Numbered from the stretch's first letter, positions 10,234 to 19,618 are shown. The stretch is DNA of 64,000 bases from Mesorhizobium sp. BR1-1-16 (GCF_020165495.1 NZ_JAIUIE010000001.1:186001-250000); one strand, 5' to 3'. Made by a program: numbers and translations. Notes: generated from the letters alone by a model not told the origin.

Positions 10234-12936
10234 TCAGGCCAGTTCGGGGAGGTCGGCGTTGGCCGCCGCCAGACCCCTGGCGGCGATCGCGGCTTGCGCG
10301 GCTGCGAGGCGGGCGACCGGCACGCGGAAGGGCGAGCAGGAGACGTAATCGAAGCCGAGCCCGGCGAAGAAATGGATCGAGGCCGGGTCACCGCCATGCT
10401 CGCCGCAGACGCCTAGCTTGATATCCGGCCGCGTTGCCCGCCCGCGCTCGGTCGCGATGCGGATCAATTCGCCGACGCCCGCCTGGTCGAGCGTGGCAAA
10501 CGGATCGGCCGGCATCAGCCCGAGTGCCAGATAGGCATTCAGGAACGGCGCCGCGTCGTCGCGCGAGATGCCGAAGGTCGTCTGGGTCAGATCATTGGTG
10601 CCGAAGGAGAAGAACCGCGCCGTCTTGGCGAGGTCTCCGGCGGCGAGCGCGGCGCGCGGCAGCTCGATCATCGTGCCGAGTTCATAGCGCGGCGCGCGCC
10701 CATGCTGCCGCACGACTTCAGCCTCCGCGGCGCGGATCCGCTCATAGATGAGATCGAGCTCCGCTTTGCTGGCGACGAGCGGCACCATGATCTCGAGATC
10801 GACGGCAACACCGCTTGTGGCCTCGATTTCGAGCGCCGCTTCCAGCGTGGCGCGAATCTGCATCTCGACGATCTCGGGGAAGGAGATGGCAAGGCGTACG
10901 CCGCGATGGCCGAGCATCGGATTGGCTTCGGCCAGCGCCTCGCTGCGGGCGCGAATGCGGGCCGGCGGAATCCCCATCGTTGCCGCCAGTTCCGCGATCT
11001 CGGCCTCGCCAGTCGGTAGGAACTCGTGCAGCGGCGGGTCGAGGAGGCGGATTGTCACCGGCAAACCCGCCATGATCTCGAACAGGGCGGCGAAATCGGT
11101 CCGCTGCATCGGCAGAAGACGCGACAGCGCATCGGCCCGCGCCGCTGTCGGCTCGGCGAGGATCAACTCGCGCACCACCCCGATGCGGCGCTGGTCGAAG
11201 AACATGTGCTCCGTCCGGCAGAGCCCGATCCCTTCGGCGCCGAAGCCGCGAGCGGCGCGGGCGTCGGCCGGCGTGTCGACATTGGTGCGCACCTTCAGCG
11301 TGCGGAACGTATCGGCCCATTGCATGAGGAGCGCGAAATCGCCGGAGAGTTCGGGTTCGCGAAGCGGAACCGCGCCGACCAGCACGAGGCCGGTGCCGCC
11401 GTCGATCGTGATGATGTCGCCGCGGCGAATGGTCCGTCCGCCTGATGTCATCGTGCCGGATTTGAAGTCGACGCGGATCGTGCCGGCGCCGGAGACGCAG
11501 GGCTTGCCCATGCCGCGCGCGACGACCGCGGCATGGCTGGTCATGCCGCCGCGTGTCGTCAGGATTCCGCGTGCGGCGTGCATGCCATGCACATCCTCGG
11601 GGCTGGTCTCGACACGAACGAGGATCACCTTGCGCCCCTGCGCTCGCGCCGTCTCCGCCTCGTCGGGCGTGAAGACAACGGCGCCGCTCGCCGCGCCCGG
11701 CGAGGCCGGCAGGCCACGCGCAAAGATGTCGCCGCTGTCATCGGGGTCGATGGTCGGATGCAGCAGCTGCTCGAGCGTCCGCGGCTCGATCCGTGCCACC
11801 GCCTCCGCGCGGCTGATCAGGCCTTCACCGGCCATTTCCACGGCCGTGCGCAGGGCGGCACGAATCGTTCGCTTGGCCGGGCGCACCTGCAGCATCCACA
11901 GCCGGCCGCGTTCGATCGTGAATTCGAGATCGAGCATGTCGCGGTGATGCCGTTCCAGCCGCTCGGCAACAGCCGCGAAATCGGCATAGGCCGTGGGCAT
12001 CAACTGTTCGAGCGACGGGGTTTCCGAGCCGGTTTCTCGGCGCGCACGCTCGGTCAGGTCCTGCGGGGTGCGCGTGCCGGAAACGACATCCTCGCCTTGC
12101 GCGTTGGGCAGGAATTCGCCCCAGAGGATCTTTTCGCCTGTTGAGGGATGGCGCGTGAAGGCGACGCCGGTTGCCGAGGTTTCACCGAGATTGCCGAACA
12201 CCATCGCCTGCACCGTGACAGCCGTCCCGGCTTCGGCGTCGATGCCGTTGATCCGGCGATAGGCGATGGCGCGCGGATTGTTCCACGAGGCCATGACCGC
12301 GCCGATCGCGGCCCAGAGCTGCGCGTCCGGCGCCTGGGGAAACGCCGCCTCAGTCTCCTCGAAGACGATGCGCTTGAAGATCTCGCAGACCTGCTCCCAG
12401 TCGCTCGCCGAAAGCTCGGCGTCGAGCACGAGGCCGCGTGCGAGCTTCAGATCCTCCAGCCGCTCCTCGAACAGCGCATGGTCGAGACCGAGCACGATAT
12501 GGCCGAACATCTGGATGAAGCGGCGATAGCTGTCGAACGCGAAGCGGCGGTCTTCCGAGGCGCGCGCAAGCCCTTCGACGGTTTCGTCGTTGAGCCCGAG
12601 GTTGAGCACAGTGTCCATCATGCCCGGCATCGACGCCGCGGCGCCGGAGCGGACCGAGACCAGCAGCGGATCATCGGCGTCGCCAAAGCGCCGGCCGGCG
12701 ATGCGGCCGATCCCGTCGAGTGCTGCCGCGACTTCGCCGGTGAGCCCATCTGGAAAGACATGGCCACTGGCGAGATAATGTTTGCCGATCTCGGTCACGA
12801 TCGTGAAACCGGGCGGCACCGGCAGGCCGAGCGCGCTCATCTCGGCAAGGCCCGCGCCCTTGGCGCCGAGCCGTTCCATTTCGGCGAGGCCGCCCTCGGC
12901 GGAACCGCCGCCGAATGCATAGACCCACTTCGCCAT
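10234..12936 (-). CDS. ppdK: Pyruvate, phosphate dikinase
   Basis: Catalyses the reversible interconversion of pyruvate, ATP and phosphate with PEP, AMP and pyrophosphate, linking glycolysis and gluconeogenesis. The 900-residue product has the full architecture: N-terminal ATP-grasp domain (WVYAFGGG, SMPGMMDTVLNLGLND), central phosphohistidine domain with GGMTSHAAVVARGMGKPC (catalytic His468), and C-terminal PEP/pyruvate barrel with GLCRTEHMFF, SFGTNDLTQTTFG and GVCGEHGGDP (Cys844). Start 12936 is set by AGGAG nine bases upstream and the standard MAKWVYAFGGG N-terminus. It stands alone. Confidence 0.97.
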   Translation of the reverse strand: MAKWVYAFGGGSAEGGLAEMERLGAKGAGLAEMSALGLPVPPGFTIVTEIGKHYLASGHVFPDGLTGEVAAALDGIGRIAGRRFGDADDPLLVSVRSGAAASMPGMMDTVLNLGLNDETVEGLARASEDRRFAFDSYRRFIQMFGHIVLGLDHALFEERLEDLKLARGLVLDAELSASDWEQVCEIFKRIVFEETEAAFPQAPDAQLWAAIGAVMASWNNPRAIAYRRINGIDAEAGTAVTVQAMVFGNLGETSATGVAFTRHPSTGEKILWGEFLPNAQGEDVVSGTRTPQDLTERARRETGSETPSLEQLMPTAYADFAAVAERLERHHRDMLDLEFTIERGRLWMLQVRPAKRTIRAALRTAVEMAGEGLISRAEAVARIEPRTLEQLLHPTIDPDDSGDIFARGLPASPGAASGAVVFTPDEAETARAQGRKVILVRVETSPEDVHGMHAARGILTTRGGMTSHAAVVARGMGKPCVSGAGTIRVDFKSGTMTSGGRTIRRGDIITIDGGTGLVLVGAVPLREPELSGDFALLMQWADTFRTLKVRTNVDTPADARAARGFGAEGIGLCRTEHMFFDQRRIGVVRELILAEPTAARADALSRLLPMQRTDFAALFEIMAGLPVTIRLLDPPLHEFLPTGEAEIAELAATMGIPPARIRARSEALAEANPMLGHRGVRLAISFPEIVEMQIRATLEAALEIEATSGVAVDLEIMVPLVASKAELDLIYERIRAAEAEVVRQHGRAPRYELGTMIELPRAALAAGDLAKTARFFSFGTNDLTQTTFGISRDDAAPFLNAYLALGLMPADPFATLDQAGVGELIRIATERGRATRPDIKLGVCGEHGGDPASIHFFAGLGFDYVSCSPFRVPVARLAAAQAAIAARGLAAANADLPELA

Positions 12937-13021
12937 GTCGACGCGCTCCTGTCGGCGCCCCGTCGCGCCGCTTCTAGCTAAATCAGGCGCTTGCTGCATC
13001 GCAATACGAATTTAATCGGCT

Positions 13022-13381
13022 TCAGTGGCTGGGCCGAGACAGCACGAAGCCGGCAGAGGCGAGAAGCGCTGCCGCGACGAGAGTGGCGAGCCACGGCGCC
13101 GGGCGGACGAGGAACCAGAACATCGCGAAGCCGCCCGCCATGCCGACCACTGCGAACGCCTTGGCGAGCGGGGGGATGGCGCCATTTTCCCGCCACTGAA
13201 CGATTGGCGGTCCGAAGATCGGGTGGGCGAGGAGCCAGGCCTCGAATCGCGGCGAGGAGCGGGCGAAGAACCAGGCGGCGAGGATCATGAAGACGGTCGT
13301 CGGCATCACGGGCAGCACGAGACCGATCACGCCAAGCGCCACCATCAGCCAGCCGGCGACGGCATAGAGCGGACGCTTCAT
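13022..13381 (-). CDS. YbaN family (DUF454) inner-membrane protein
   Basis: A 119-residue membrane protein of the DUF454/YbaN family, function unknown. Typical features are the N-terminal helix LYAVAGWLMVALGVIGLVLPVMPTT, the motif FFARSSPRFEAWLLAHPIFGP, and two more helices at the C-terminus. The start MKRPLY at 13381 fits the family; the frame is open further upstream but into low-similarity sequence. It lies 16 bases downstream of the tyrosine phosphatase gene and is probably cotranscribed with it. Confidence 0.88.
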   Translation of the reverse strand: MKRPLYAVAGWLMVALGVIGLVLPVMPTTVFMILAAWFFARSSPRFEAWLLAHPIFGPPIVQWRENGAIPPLAKAFAVVGMAGGFAMFWFLVRPAPWLATLVAAALLASAGFVLSRPSH

Positions 13382-13397
13382 GCCGCGCCGCCGTCCG

Positions 13398-13913
13398 CTA
13401 ACGGTCGAGCGCGAGCGCGAAGGGATGGCCCTCGAACGCGTCATGGCCGCGGCCGATGCTCTCGATCGCCTGCACCATGCGGCCGCGACGGCCGAGCATC
13501 TCATCGGCGAAGCGCACGAGACGGAGATTGGGGGTCGCGGAGGCCGAGCCGGCGCGGATCAACGCGGCGATTTCAGCCTCGTCGCGTTCGGGACGCAGCG
13601 CGCAGACCGTGATGAAGGCGGCGGCGGTCGAGCGGCTGATTCCGGCGAAGCAATGGACGACGATCGGCTTCTCCGCCTTCCAGCCCTCCAGGAAATCGAG
13701 CAATTGCTCGACATGCTCGGCCGCCGGCGGCGTCATGCCTTCCATCGGTTCGAGGATGTCGTTGAAGCCGAGAAAGAGATGACGCTCCTCCGGGATCGAG
13801 GCGGGCCGTTCAACCGGCGTGTCGGCGTTGATCAGCGTGACCAGATGGCTGGCGCCGGTCTGCGCCACGGTCGAACCGATCCGGGACAATGAACAGACAT
13901 AAACGCGCGGCAT
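13398..13913 (-). CDS. Tyrosine phosphatase-superfamily protein
   Basis: Cysteine-dependent phosphatase-like protein of 171 residues. The signature Cx5R loop is intact: VVHCFAGISRSTAA, with Cys88 and Arg94, and an upstream aspartate-containing stretch (GFNDILEPMEG) could give the general acid. The family is widespread in Rhizobiales; substrates are unknown. Two adjacent ATGs compete (13916 and 13913); 13913 is preferred because AGGAG then sits seven rather than four bases upstream. It heads a short unit with the DUF454 gene. Confidence 0.82.
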   Translation of the reverse strand: MPRVYVCSLSRIGSTVAQTGASHLVTLINADTPVERPASIPEERHLFLGFNDILEPMEGMTPPAAEHVEQLLDFLEGWKAEKPIVVHCFAGISRSTAAAFITVCALRPERDEAEIAALIRAGSASATPNLRLVRFADEMLGRRGRMVQAIESIGRGHDAFEGHPFALALDR

Positions 13914-13993
13914 CATGAAACTCCTGTCATGCGAGGGCTGGCGCAAACGCCGCCCGCTTCTCTGCCTTCATGTAGTGCGGCACCGGCGCGGGG

Positions 13994-14617
13994 TCACGCC
14001 GAAAGCGCGGCGTCGCCCATGGCCGTCGTGAGCGCGCCGAAGCTGTCGAGAAAGCGCTGCTGCGCCATCGCGGTCGGCCACGGCTCCAGCGAGAGATGCG
14101 CCGGATCGATGCCGCGCGGCCTTCCGAAAAACGATGTCGCTTCGGCGCTTCCGAAGCCGGCCAGCTTCGTCGCCTCATAGTAAGCGGCGACCTTGTCCGC
14201 TGCCTTGATGGCGCGTGTCAGCGCCGGAGGGCGGTCGGCCGGCAGGCCGAAACGCAGATGGATCGCTGCCAGCAGACGCGCCTCGACCGCCTTGTACTCG
14301 CCGCCGACCAGGGCCTTGAACGGCGATATCATATCGCCGACGACATATTCAGGGGCGTCATGCAGCAGGGCTGCGAGTTGATCGGCGGGCGGCATCGCCG
14401 GAGCCAGCGCCAGCGCCACTTCGACAACCAGAACCGAGTGCTGCGCGACGGAAAAGGCATGGTCGCCGCGCGTCTGGCCGTTCCAGCGCGCGACGCGGGC
14501 AAGCCCATGCGCGATGTCGGAAATCTCGATGTCGAAGGGCGAGGGATCCGCGAGATCGAGCCGGCGGCCCGATAGCATGCGCTGCCACACCCGGGGTGTG
14601 GCGTCGGCCCGGCTCAC
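13994..14617 (-). CDS. HD-domain phosphohydrolase (YfbR-like)
   Basis: Predicted metal-dependent phosphohydrolase of 207 residues. HD-domain ligands are visible as His60 (VAQHSVLV), the pair His86-Asp87 (ALLHDAPEYVVGD) and a later Asp in IKAADKVAAYYEA. E. coli YfbR, with a similar layout, is a 5'-deoxynucleotidase; that activity is an inference here. It starts at GTG 14617, overlapping the stop codon of the upstream ygfZ gene by four bases (GTGA), so the two are translationally coupled. Confidence 0.83.
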   Translation of the reverse strand: MSRADATPRVWQRMLSGRRLDLADPSPFDIEISDIAHGLARVARWNGQTRGDHAFSVAQHSVLVVEVALALAPAMPPADQLAALLHDAPEYVVGDMISPFKALVGGEYKAVEARLLAAIHLRFGLPADRPPALTRAIKAADKVAAYYEATKLAGFGSAEATSFFGRPRGIDPAHLSLEPWPTAMAQQRFLDSFGALTTAMGDAALSA

Positions 14618-15504
14618 GCCGCGCCCTCGTCATCGGCGCCGGCCGGCCAGGTGAACCGGGCAAAGGGCGGCAGCGTGACCGTCAGCGGAACGCCGCCGGC
14701 CATCGCCGCGCCGCCGCTATCGAGCGCCAGCTTTGTCCGATCGAGCCGAAGAAGGGCGATGCCGTGGTCGCCGGCGCTGGTGCCGAGGATTCCGAGCGCC
14801 TTGCCATCGGCCTCGACGGGCGTGCCGGGCGCCGGCAACGGCCCTCCCGAAACCATCACGGCGCGGCGGCGGGCCGTGCCGCGATGCTGCATGCGCGACA
14901 CGATCTCCTGCCCGACATAGCAGCCCTTGCGGAAATCTAGCCCGCCGAGATCATCCATGTCGGCGTCATGCGGGAAGGCATCCCCGAACGCGAAATCGCG
15001 TCCACCCTCGGGAACGCCGAGCGCGATGCGATGCGCATGCCAGTCCTCGGCCGTCCGCTCGTGATAACCCGGCGCCGAGGGATCGATGCCGTTTGGCAGG
15101 ATCGCGCGGAAGCCGAGCGCGGCAAGGCGCGGATCGGCGATGACCGTGCCCATGACGGCCGGTGCGGCCGTGCCGTCCCAATAGGCGACGACGGCGTGGC
15201 TTTCAGCGAGGCTCGCGATCTCGACCTTGGCGCGCAGCCGATAAAGCGTCATCCGCTTGGTGAAATCGGCGAGCGCAGCCCGGGGCAGGTCGATCAGGAA
15301 GCCGTCCACTGTCGCGGCGACCAGAAAATCGGCGAGAATCTTGCCCTGTGGAGAGAGTAGGGCGCCGAAACCCGCGCCGGTTGCAACAGCGCGCTCCATG
15401 TCGGTCGTCACGATGTTCTGCAGAAAGCGCTCGGCGTCCGGCCCGCCGATCTTGAGAACGGCGCGGTCGGCGAGGATGGCGAACGACCCCTCACGCATCG
15501 ACAT
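14614..15504 (-). CDS. ygfZ: YgfZ/GcvT-like folate-binding protein
   Basis: Folate-dependent protein that supports Fe-S cluster assembly and repair, related to aminomethyltransferase GcvT. The diagnostic motif KGCYVGQEIVSRMQHRG is present with Cys195, and the N-terminal GPDAERFLQNIVTTD and RMTLYRLRAKVEI segments match the family. The 296-residue length is normal. Start 15504 (MSMREGSF) is a choice between several closely spaced Met codons (15513, 15504, 15498), none with a strong ribosome site. It is divergent from the dihydroorotase-like gene and overlaps the downstream HD hydrolase. Confidence 0.9.
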   Translation of the reverse strand: MSMREGSFAILADRAVLKIGGPDAERFLQNIVTTDMERAVATGAGFGALLSPQGKILADFLVAATVDGFLIDLPRAALADFTKRMTLYRLRAKVEIASLAESHAVVAYWDGTAAPAVMGTVIADPRLAALGFRAILPNGIDPSAPGYHERTAEDWHAHRIALGVPEGGRDFAFGDAFPHDADMDDLGGLDFRKGCYVGQEIVSRMQHRGTARRRAVMVSGGPLPAPGTPVEADGKALGILGTSAGDHGIALLRLDRTKLALDSGGAAMAGGVPLTVTLPPFARFTWPAGADDEGAA

Positions 15505-15614
15505 GGTTCCCATGCATTTCGGGAACTTGTGCAGCCGGCGCCTCTTCCTTAAGCCGGGAAAGAGTTGCCGCCGGGGCAGGGGCGGGACACGCGCAAGCAC
15601 TGGGGAGGGCGGCC

Positions 15615-16949
15615 ATGAACACTACCTATGAGCTTCTGTTTCGTAACGGCACCGTCGTCAATCACGACGGTATCGGCACGCCCGACATCGCCGTGAGGAA
15701 CGGCCGTATCGCCGCGATCGGCGATATCGATCCCCGCCGCGCCGGCCGCGTCGTCGACTGTACCGGCCTCCATATATTGCCGGGGGTGATCGACAGCCAG
15801 GTTCATTTTCGCGAACCGGGCGCCGAACACAAGGAAGACCTCGAGACGGGCTCGCGCGCCGCTGTGATGGGCGGCGTCACCGCCGTCTTCGAGATGCCGA
15901 ACACCAAGCCAACGACGACCAGCGCCGAAGCATTGGCCGACAAGGTGCGGCGCGGCACCGGCCGCATGCATTGCGATTTCGCCTTCTGGGTGGGCGGCAC
16001 GCGTGAGAATGTCGCCGATATTCCGGAGCTCGAGCGGCTGCCGGGTGCTGCCGGCATCAAGGTGTTCATCGGTTCCTCGACCGGCGATCTCCTGGTCGAG
16101 GACGACGCCGGCATCGCGGCGATTCTCGGCAAGACTCGCCGCCGTGCCGCCTTCCACGCCGAGGACGAGCCGCGTCTCAACGAGCGGAAGCCGCTGCGCG
16201 TGCCCGGTGATCCGTCCTCCCATCCCGTCTGGCGCGATGCCACGGCGGCGCTGATGGCGACCGAGCGCCTCGTTTCGATCGCCCGCCGGGCCGGCGCACG
16301 CATCCATGTGCTGCATATCTCGACCGCCGAAGAGATCGCCTATCTCGCCGATCACAAGGATGTCGCGACCGCCGAGGCGACGCCGCATCACCTGACGCTC
16401 TCGGCCGATGATTATGCCCGGCTTGGAACACTCCTGCAGATGAACCCGCCGGTGCGCGACCGTGCGCATCAGGCCGGCGTCTGGCAGGGGCTGACCAATG
16501 GGATCATCGACGTACTCGGCTCCGACCACGCGCCGCACACGCTGGAGGAGAAGGCCAAGCCCTATCCGGACAGCCCTTCCGGCATGACCGGCGTTCAGAC
16601 GCTGGTGCCGATCATGCTCGACCACGTCAATAATGGCCGCCTTTCCCTGGAGCGGCTGGTCGACCTGACCTCGGCCGGACCGGCACGAATCTTCGGCATC
16701 GCCCGCAAAGGTCGCATCGCGGTCGGCTATGACGCCGATTTCACCATCGTCGACATGAAGCGCCGCGCCACCATCACCAATCGCTGGATCGCCTCGCGCG
16801 CCGCCTGGACACCCTATGACGGCAAGCGCGTCATCGGCTGGCCTGTCGGCACGGTGGTGCGTGGCCGCGAGGTGATGTGGGACGGTGAACTCGTGTCGCC
16901 GTCGATGGGCGCGCCGGTTCTGTTCGGCGAGGCGCTGCCGCGCGGCTGA
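15615..16949 (+). CDS. Dihydroorotase-like amidohydrolase with an altered metal-ligand motif
   Basis: Cyclic amidohydrolase of 444 residues most like class I dihydroorotase, which makes dihydroorotate in pyrimidine synthesis. Seen: FEMPNTKPTTT, AAGIKVFIGSS with Lys149 (position of the carboxylated Lys in related enzymes), FHAEDE (His181), ATPHHLTLS, LQMNPPVRD and the late LGSDHAPH Asp. The usual DxHVHFRxPG signature reads IDSQVHFREPG: Gln62 replaces the first His, leaving only His64. I recall the same variant in some alphaproteobacterial annotated dihydroorotases, so it may be active with a changed metal site or a non-catalytic or other amidohydrolase. No pyrB or second pyr gene is adjacent. 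Confidence 0.82.
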   Translation: MNTTYELLFRNGTVVNHDGIGTPDIAVRNGRIAAIGDIDPRRAGRVVDCTGLHILPGVIDSQVHFREPGAEHKEDLETGSRAAVMGGVTAVFEMPNTKPTTTSAEALADKVRRGTGRMHCDFAFWVGGTRENVADIPELERLPGAAGIKVFIGSSTGDLLVEDDAGIAAILGKTRRRAAFHAEDEPRLNERKPLRVPGDPSSHPVWRDATAALMATERLVSIARRAGARIHVLHISTAEEIAYLADHKDVATAEATPHHLTLSADDYARLGTLLQMNPPVRDRAHQAGVWQGLTNGIIDVLGSDHAPHTLEEKAKPYPDSPSGMTGVQTLVPIMLDHVNNGRLSLERLVDLTSAGPARIFGIARKGRIAVGYDADFTIVDMKRRATITNRWIASRAAWTPYDGKRVIGWPVGTVVRGREVMWDGELVSPSMGAPVLFGEALPRG

Positions 16950-16962
16950 GCGGCCGGCGCCG

Positions 16963-17370
16963 TCACTGATCATCGATCTCCAGCTCGACCGACGGTACGG
17001 AGCGCCTGTGCGGGCCGTGATAGACCGCCTCGATATTGTTGCCGTCTGGATCGAGCAGGAAAGCGGCGAAGTAGCCCGGATGATACGGGCGCTCGCCTGG
17101 CGCACCATTGTCGCGGCCGCCCGCAGCGAGCCCCGCGGCATAAAAAGCCGCCACCTGATCGGCATCGGCGGCCTGGAAGGCCAGATGGCAGCGCCCGGTC
17201 AGTGGCGAACCGCCCGAGACGAACAGCTCATCGGCATAGAAATAGCCGTTCTCGACCGTCAGCTCGATCCCCAGCGGCGCGAGCACCGCTTCATAGAAAC
17301 GGCGGCTCGCATCGAGATCCGCCGTCACGATCTGGATGTGGTCGATCATTCGGCCACGATGAAGCTTCAT
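16963..17370 (-). CDS. VOC (glyoxalase/bleomycin resistance) family protein
   Basis: A 135-residue single-domain member of the vicinal oxygen chelate superfamily. It has the two beta-alpha-beta-beta modules: IDHIQIVTADLDASRRFYEAVLAPLG, giving a metal-ligand His, and the later HLAFQAADADQVAAFYAAGLAAGG with a C-terminal LLDPDGNNIEAVYHG containing a ligand Glu. The substrate cannot be told. Start 17370 is fixed by GGGAGG five bases upstream. It is convergent with the dihydroorotase-like gene, 13 bases apart. Confidence 0.87.
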   Translation of the reverse strand: MKLHRGRMIDHIQIVTADLDASRRFYEAVLAPLGIELTVENGYFYADELFVSGGSPLTGRCHLAFQAADADQVAAFYAAGLAAGGRDNGAPGERPYHPGYFAAFLLDPDGNNIEAVYHGPHRRSVPSVELEIDDQ

Positions 17371-17430
17371 GTCGTCCTCCCACTTTGATGAGAGGAACAA
17401 AACACGAACGCTCTAGTCCGTCAATATGGA

Positions 17431-18126
17431 TCAGTCACCGGCCTGGAACTCCGCCCACTTCCCGTCGGGCGTGATGCCGACCCGGTAGAACAGATAGGCG
17501 CCGTAGTTCTTCATCTCGTCGAAATCGGAGGCGGTCAGCAGGCGGAACAGTTGGACCATCTGTTCGGGTGTCAGCTTGTCGAGCGGATAGCGCGCGAAAT
17601 AGGGCCAGAGATAGACCTCGTTCGGCGTGCCGACATCGACATGCACATAGCCGGCTTCGAGCACCTCGCTGAGAATCGCCAGGATCTCGCGCCCGTCCGG
17701 ATCGCCGGACAGCGACTTCAGATAGGTGATCGGATCGCTGCTGTCACCTTCGTCTGCCCCGAGATTGGGCGGATGCGGGCCGGACTCGATGATGGGCTTC
17801 AGCTTGTTGATGTCGCCGGTCTTCGCTGCCGCGAGGATGTCGTTGCGCAGTTTCTGCACGGCCGGCGGCAGCTTGGAGAAGTCGTATTCGACCACGGGAA
17901 CCGGCTCGTCGTCTGCCGGAGCAGCGCTCGCCGGCTGGTCGGGTGTCGGTCCCGCCGGCGGGCCATCTGCATCGCCGTCATCGCCTTGATCGGGCGGCGC
18001 GGTGATCGTCTGCGTCTGCACCGGCTTCGCGTCGACTGGCGCTGCCGCCCATGCCGGTGCACTGGCCGCGATGAGAACGGCGAGAATTGCGGTTCCGATC
18101 GGCGCCGCCAGATTTTGCCCGCGCAT
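17431..18126 (-). CDS. Secreted protein of unknown function
   Basis: A 231-residue protein with a clear Sec signal (IGTAILAVLIAASAPAWAAA), then a ~45-residue Pro/Asp/Ala-rich linker and a ~130-residue folded domain beginning near VEYDFSKLPPAVQKLRNDILAAAKTGDI. The segment AAKTGDINKLKPIIESG resembles an ankyrin-like helix pair, but there is no clear repeat array. The C-terminal part (LTPEQMVQLFRLLTASDFDEMKNYGAYLFYRVGITPDGKW) looks conserved as in other Rhizobiales hypothetical proteins. I do not recognise a function; likely periplasmic. Confidence 0.75.
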   Translation of the reverse strand: MRGQNLAAPIGTAILAVLIAASAPAWAAAPVDAKPVQTQTITAPPDQGDDGDADGPPAGPTPDQPASAAPADDEPVPVVEYDFSKLPPAVQKLRNDILAAAKTGDINKLKPIIESGPHPPNLGADEGDSSDPITYLKSLSGDPDGREILAILSEVLEAGYVHVDVGTPNEVYLWPYFARYPLDKLTPEQMVQLFRLLTASDFDEMKNYGAYLFYRVGITPDGKWAEFQAGD

Positions 18127-18269
18127 CGCTTACTCCCTGATGATCTGGTCTGCAGGGCCGAGGTGGTCAACCCGGCCGAGACAATGCTGGGCCAAGCGCC
18201 AAAAAGCGCTTCTGCCCGAGTTCGCGATCGGATCAGGAGATTGCGGCAGAACCGGGTTCCGACGAAAAA

Positions 18270-18518
18270 CTACTGGATGGTCCGCAGCAGTGTGAACTCG
18301 CCACGGCGTACGCGATCCGGCAGCGAGACCGTGAGATCGGCAACCGCATCTTCGCCATAGGTGTCGATCAGGTCCGACAGGGCGGCGAACAGAGCGGCAT
18401 GCGCCATGATGTCCGTGTCGATGCCTTCAGCAACAGCCTCGTCCCAGGCCTCGGTCAGATAAGCGAGAGCGGCGCGCTTCTGCTCGGCGATCTCGACGCG
18501 TTCGCGTTCCTCATCCAT
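18270..18518 (-). CDS. Small acidic protein, unknown function
   Basis: Encodes 82 residues, mostly helical and acidic, with EQKRAALAYLTEAWDEAVAEGID and a terminal VSLPDRVRRGEFTLLRTIQ. No signal peptide, membrane helix or known motif is visible. Codon use resembles neighbouring genes, and it sits in its own space between two minus-strand genes, which supports a real gene. Function unknown. Confidence 0.65.
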   Translation of the reverse strand: MDEERERVEIAEQKRAALAYLTEAWDEAVAEGIDTDIMAHAALFAALSDLIDTYGEDAVADLTVSLPDRVRRGEFTLLRTIQ

Positions 18519-18667
18519 GAGCAGTTCACCTTCCGTTTGCTTGGGATCGATTCGATCTGCAGCGCGATCCGAATCGCCGACGGAAAAAACCTAGCACGCA
18601 CAGACTCAGCGAGGACAGCTATCCTGAAGAAGGGGTTAATCCAACACTAAAAATCCGGTTAATTTGG

Positions 18668-19087
18668 TTAACGTGGCAGCGGTGCATCACCTCCATAGCG
18701 GGTGGTCACATCCCGCGTCAGACGTGCTCCCTCATCCAGATAGCGATCGACGGCGGCGATGGCAGCCGGCGTGCAACTCCGATAGAGCGCTGCAAAGCCC
18801 GAATAGCCTTGGTTGAACGCCGCCGTCAGGCGAGCCCGGCGCTCGGGAGAGGGTGCCTCGGCCGCCACCAGGGCCGCCATCTGGTCGCGCCAGAGCGTTG
18901 GTTCCGCGGCGCCGCAAAGCGGCCGCAGGTAGTGCAGCGCGCCGAGGATCTCGGCAAGACGCACCAGGGGCGCATCATAGGGCGGCTCGGCGGCCCGGAC
19001 GCTTGCGGCTGCGAGCAGCACAGCGACCAGCATCGACGCGATGGCGCCAATGCAGAGGCGATGAATCAAAAGAGAGGCGGAACGCAT
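18668..19087 (-). CDS. TIGR02301-family secreted protein
   Basis: A 139-residue exported protein with a signal peptide ending around SVRAAEP. The mature part (YDAPLVRLAEILGALHYLRPLCG, then EPTLWRDQMAALVAAE and a second Cys in YRSCTPAA) matches the alphaproteobacterial TIGR02301 family as I recall it; the two Cys could form a disulfide. Function is unknown. It lies 84 bases downstream of the Nudix gene on the same strand. Confidence 0.78.
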   Translation of the reverse strand: MRSASLLIHRLCIGAIASMLVAVLLAAASVRAAEPPYDAPLVRLAEILGALHYLRPLCGAAEPTLWRDQMAALVAAEAPSPERRARLTAAFNQGYSGFAALYRSCTPAAIAAVDRYLDEGARLTRDVTTRYGGDAPLPR

Positions 19088-19171
19088 GGCTGCCGGCGCT
19101 GGGGCCGGGAGGCCGGCCGTCTGATGGGGCGGATCATGGTCCGCCCGCCGAACGGGCGCAAGGCGCCGGCG

Positions 19172-19618
19172 TCACGCCATCGTCCGGGCTCGCTTGAGCA
19201 CGCGGACGAGGTCCGGCGTGGTCGGCAGTTGCATCGCCTCGTCGATGGTCACCCAGGCCGCTTCAGCCGCATCGCTGGCCGCGACGGCATCGCCCTCGGC
19301 GTTTCCGGCATAGCTGACCACCACGAAATGGCTGTCGACGGCGTCGCTCTCGCCGATGATGACGTCGAGCGCTTCGACGAGACGCAGCGGCCCGGCGTTA
19401 AGGCCGGTCTCCTCCTGCAGTTCCCGCCGCGCCGCATCCTCGAGGCGCTCGCCCCATTCGACACGGCCGCCGGGCAGCGACCATTGGCCTTCGAAAGGCG
19501 GCTGGCCGCGCTTGACCAGCAGCACGCGTTCATCGCGCCAGAGCGCAATGCTGACGCCAAGGCCCGGACGCCGGGGCGCGGCGACTGTTTGGGGCGGAGC
19601 GGGTGCTTTATCGGGCAT
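19172..19618 (-). CDS. Nudix hydrolase
   Basis: Nucleotide or nucleoside-diphosphate-derivative pyrophosphohydrolase of 148 residues. The Nudix box is intact: [24 protein letters not shown] follows Gx5Ex7REUxEExGU. The preceding [19 protein letters not shown] is typical of the ADP-ribose/MutT-like subgroup. The frame runs open to 20800, antisense through the SRAP gene, but that extension is a shadow; start 19618 (MPDKAPAPP) gives the normal domain size. It is divergent from the SRAP gene, 132 bases away. Confidence 0.88.
   Translation of the reverse strand: MPDKAPAPPQTVAAPRRPGLGVSIALWRDERVLLVKRGQPPFEGQWSLPGGRVEWGERLEDAARRELQEETGLNAGPLRLVEALDVIIGESDAVDSHFVVVSYAGNAEGDAVAASDAAEAAWVTIDEAMQLPTTPDLVRVLKRARTMA

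Noticed and set aside
15549-17165. 538-codon minus-strand frame opposite the dihydroorotase-like gene
   Set aside because: Antisense shadow with no motifs; the plus-strand enzyme is well supported.
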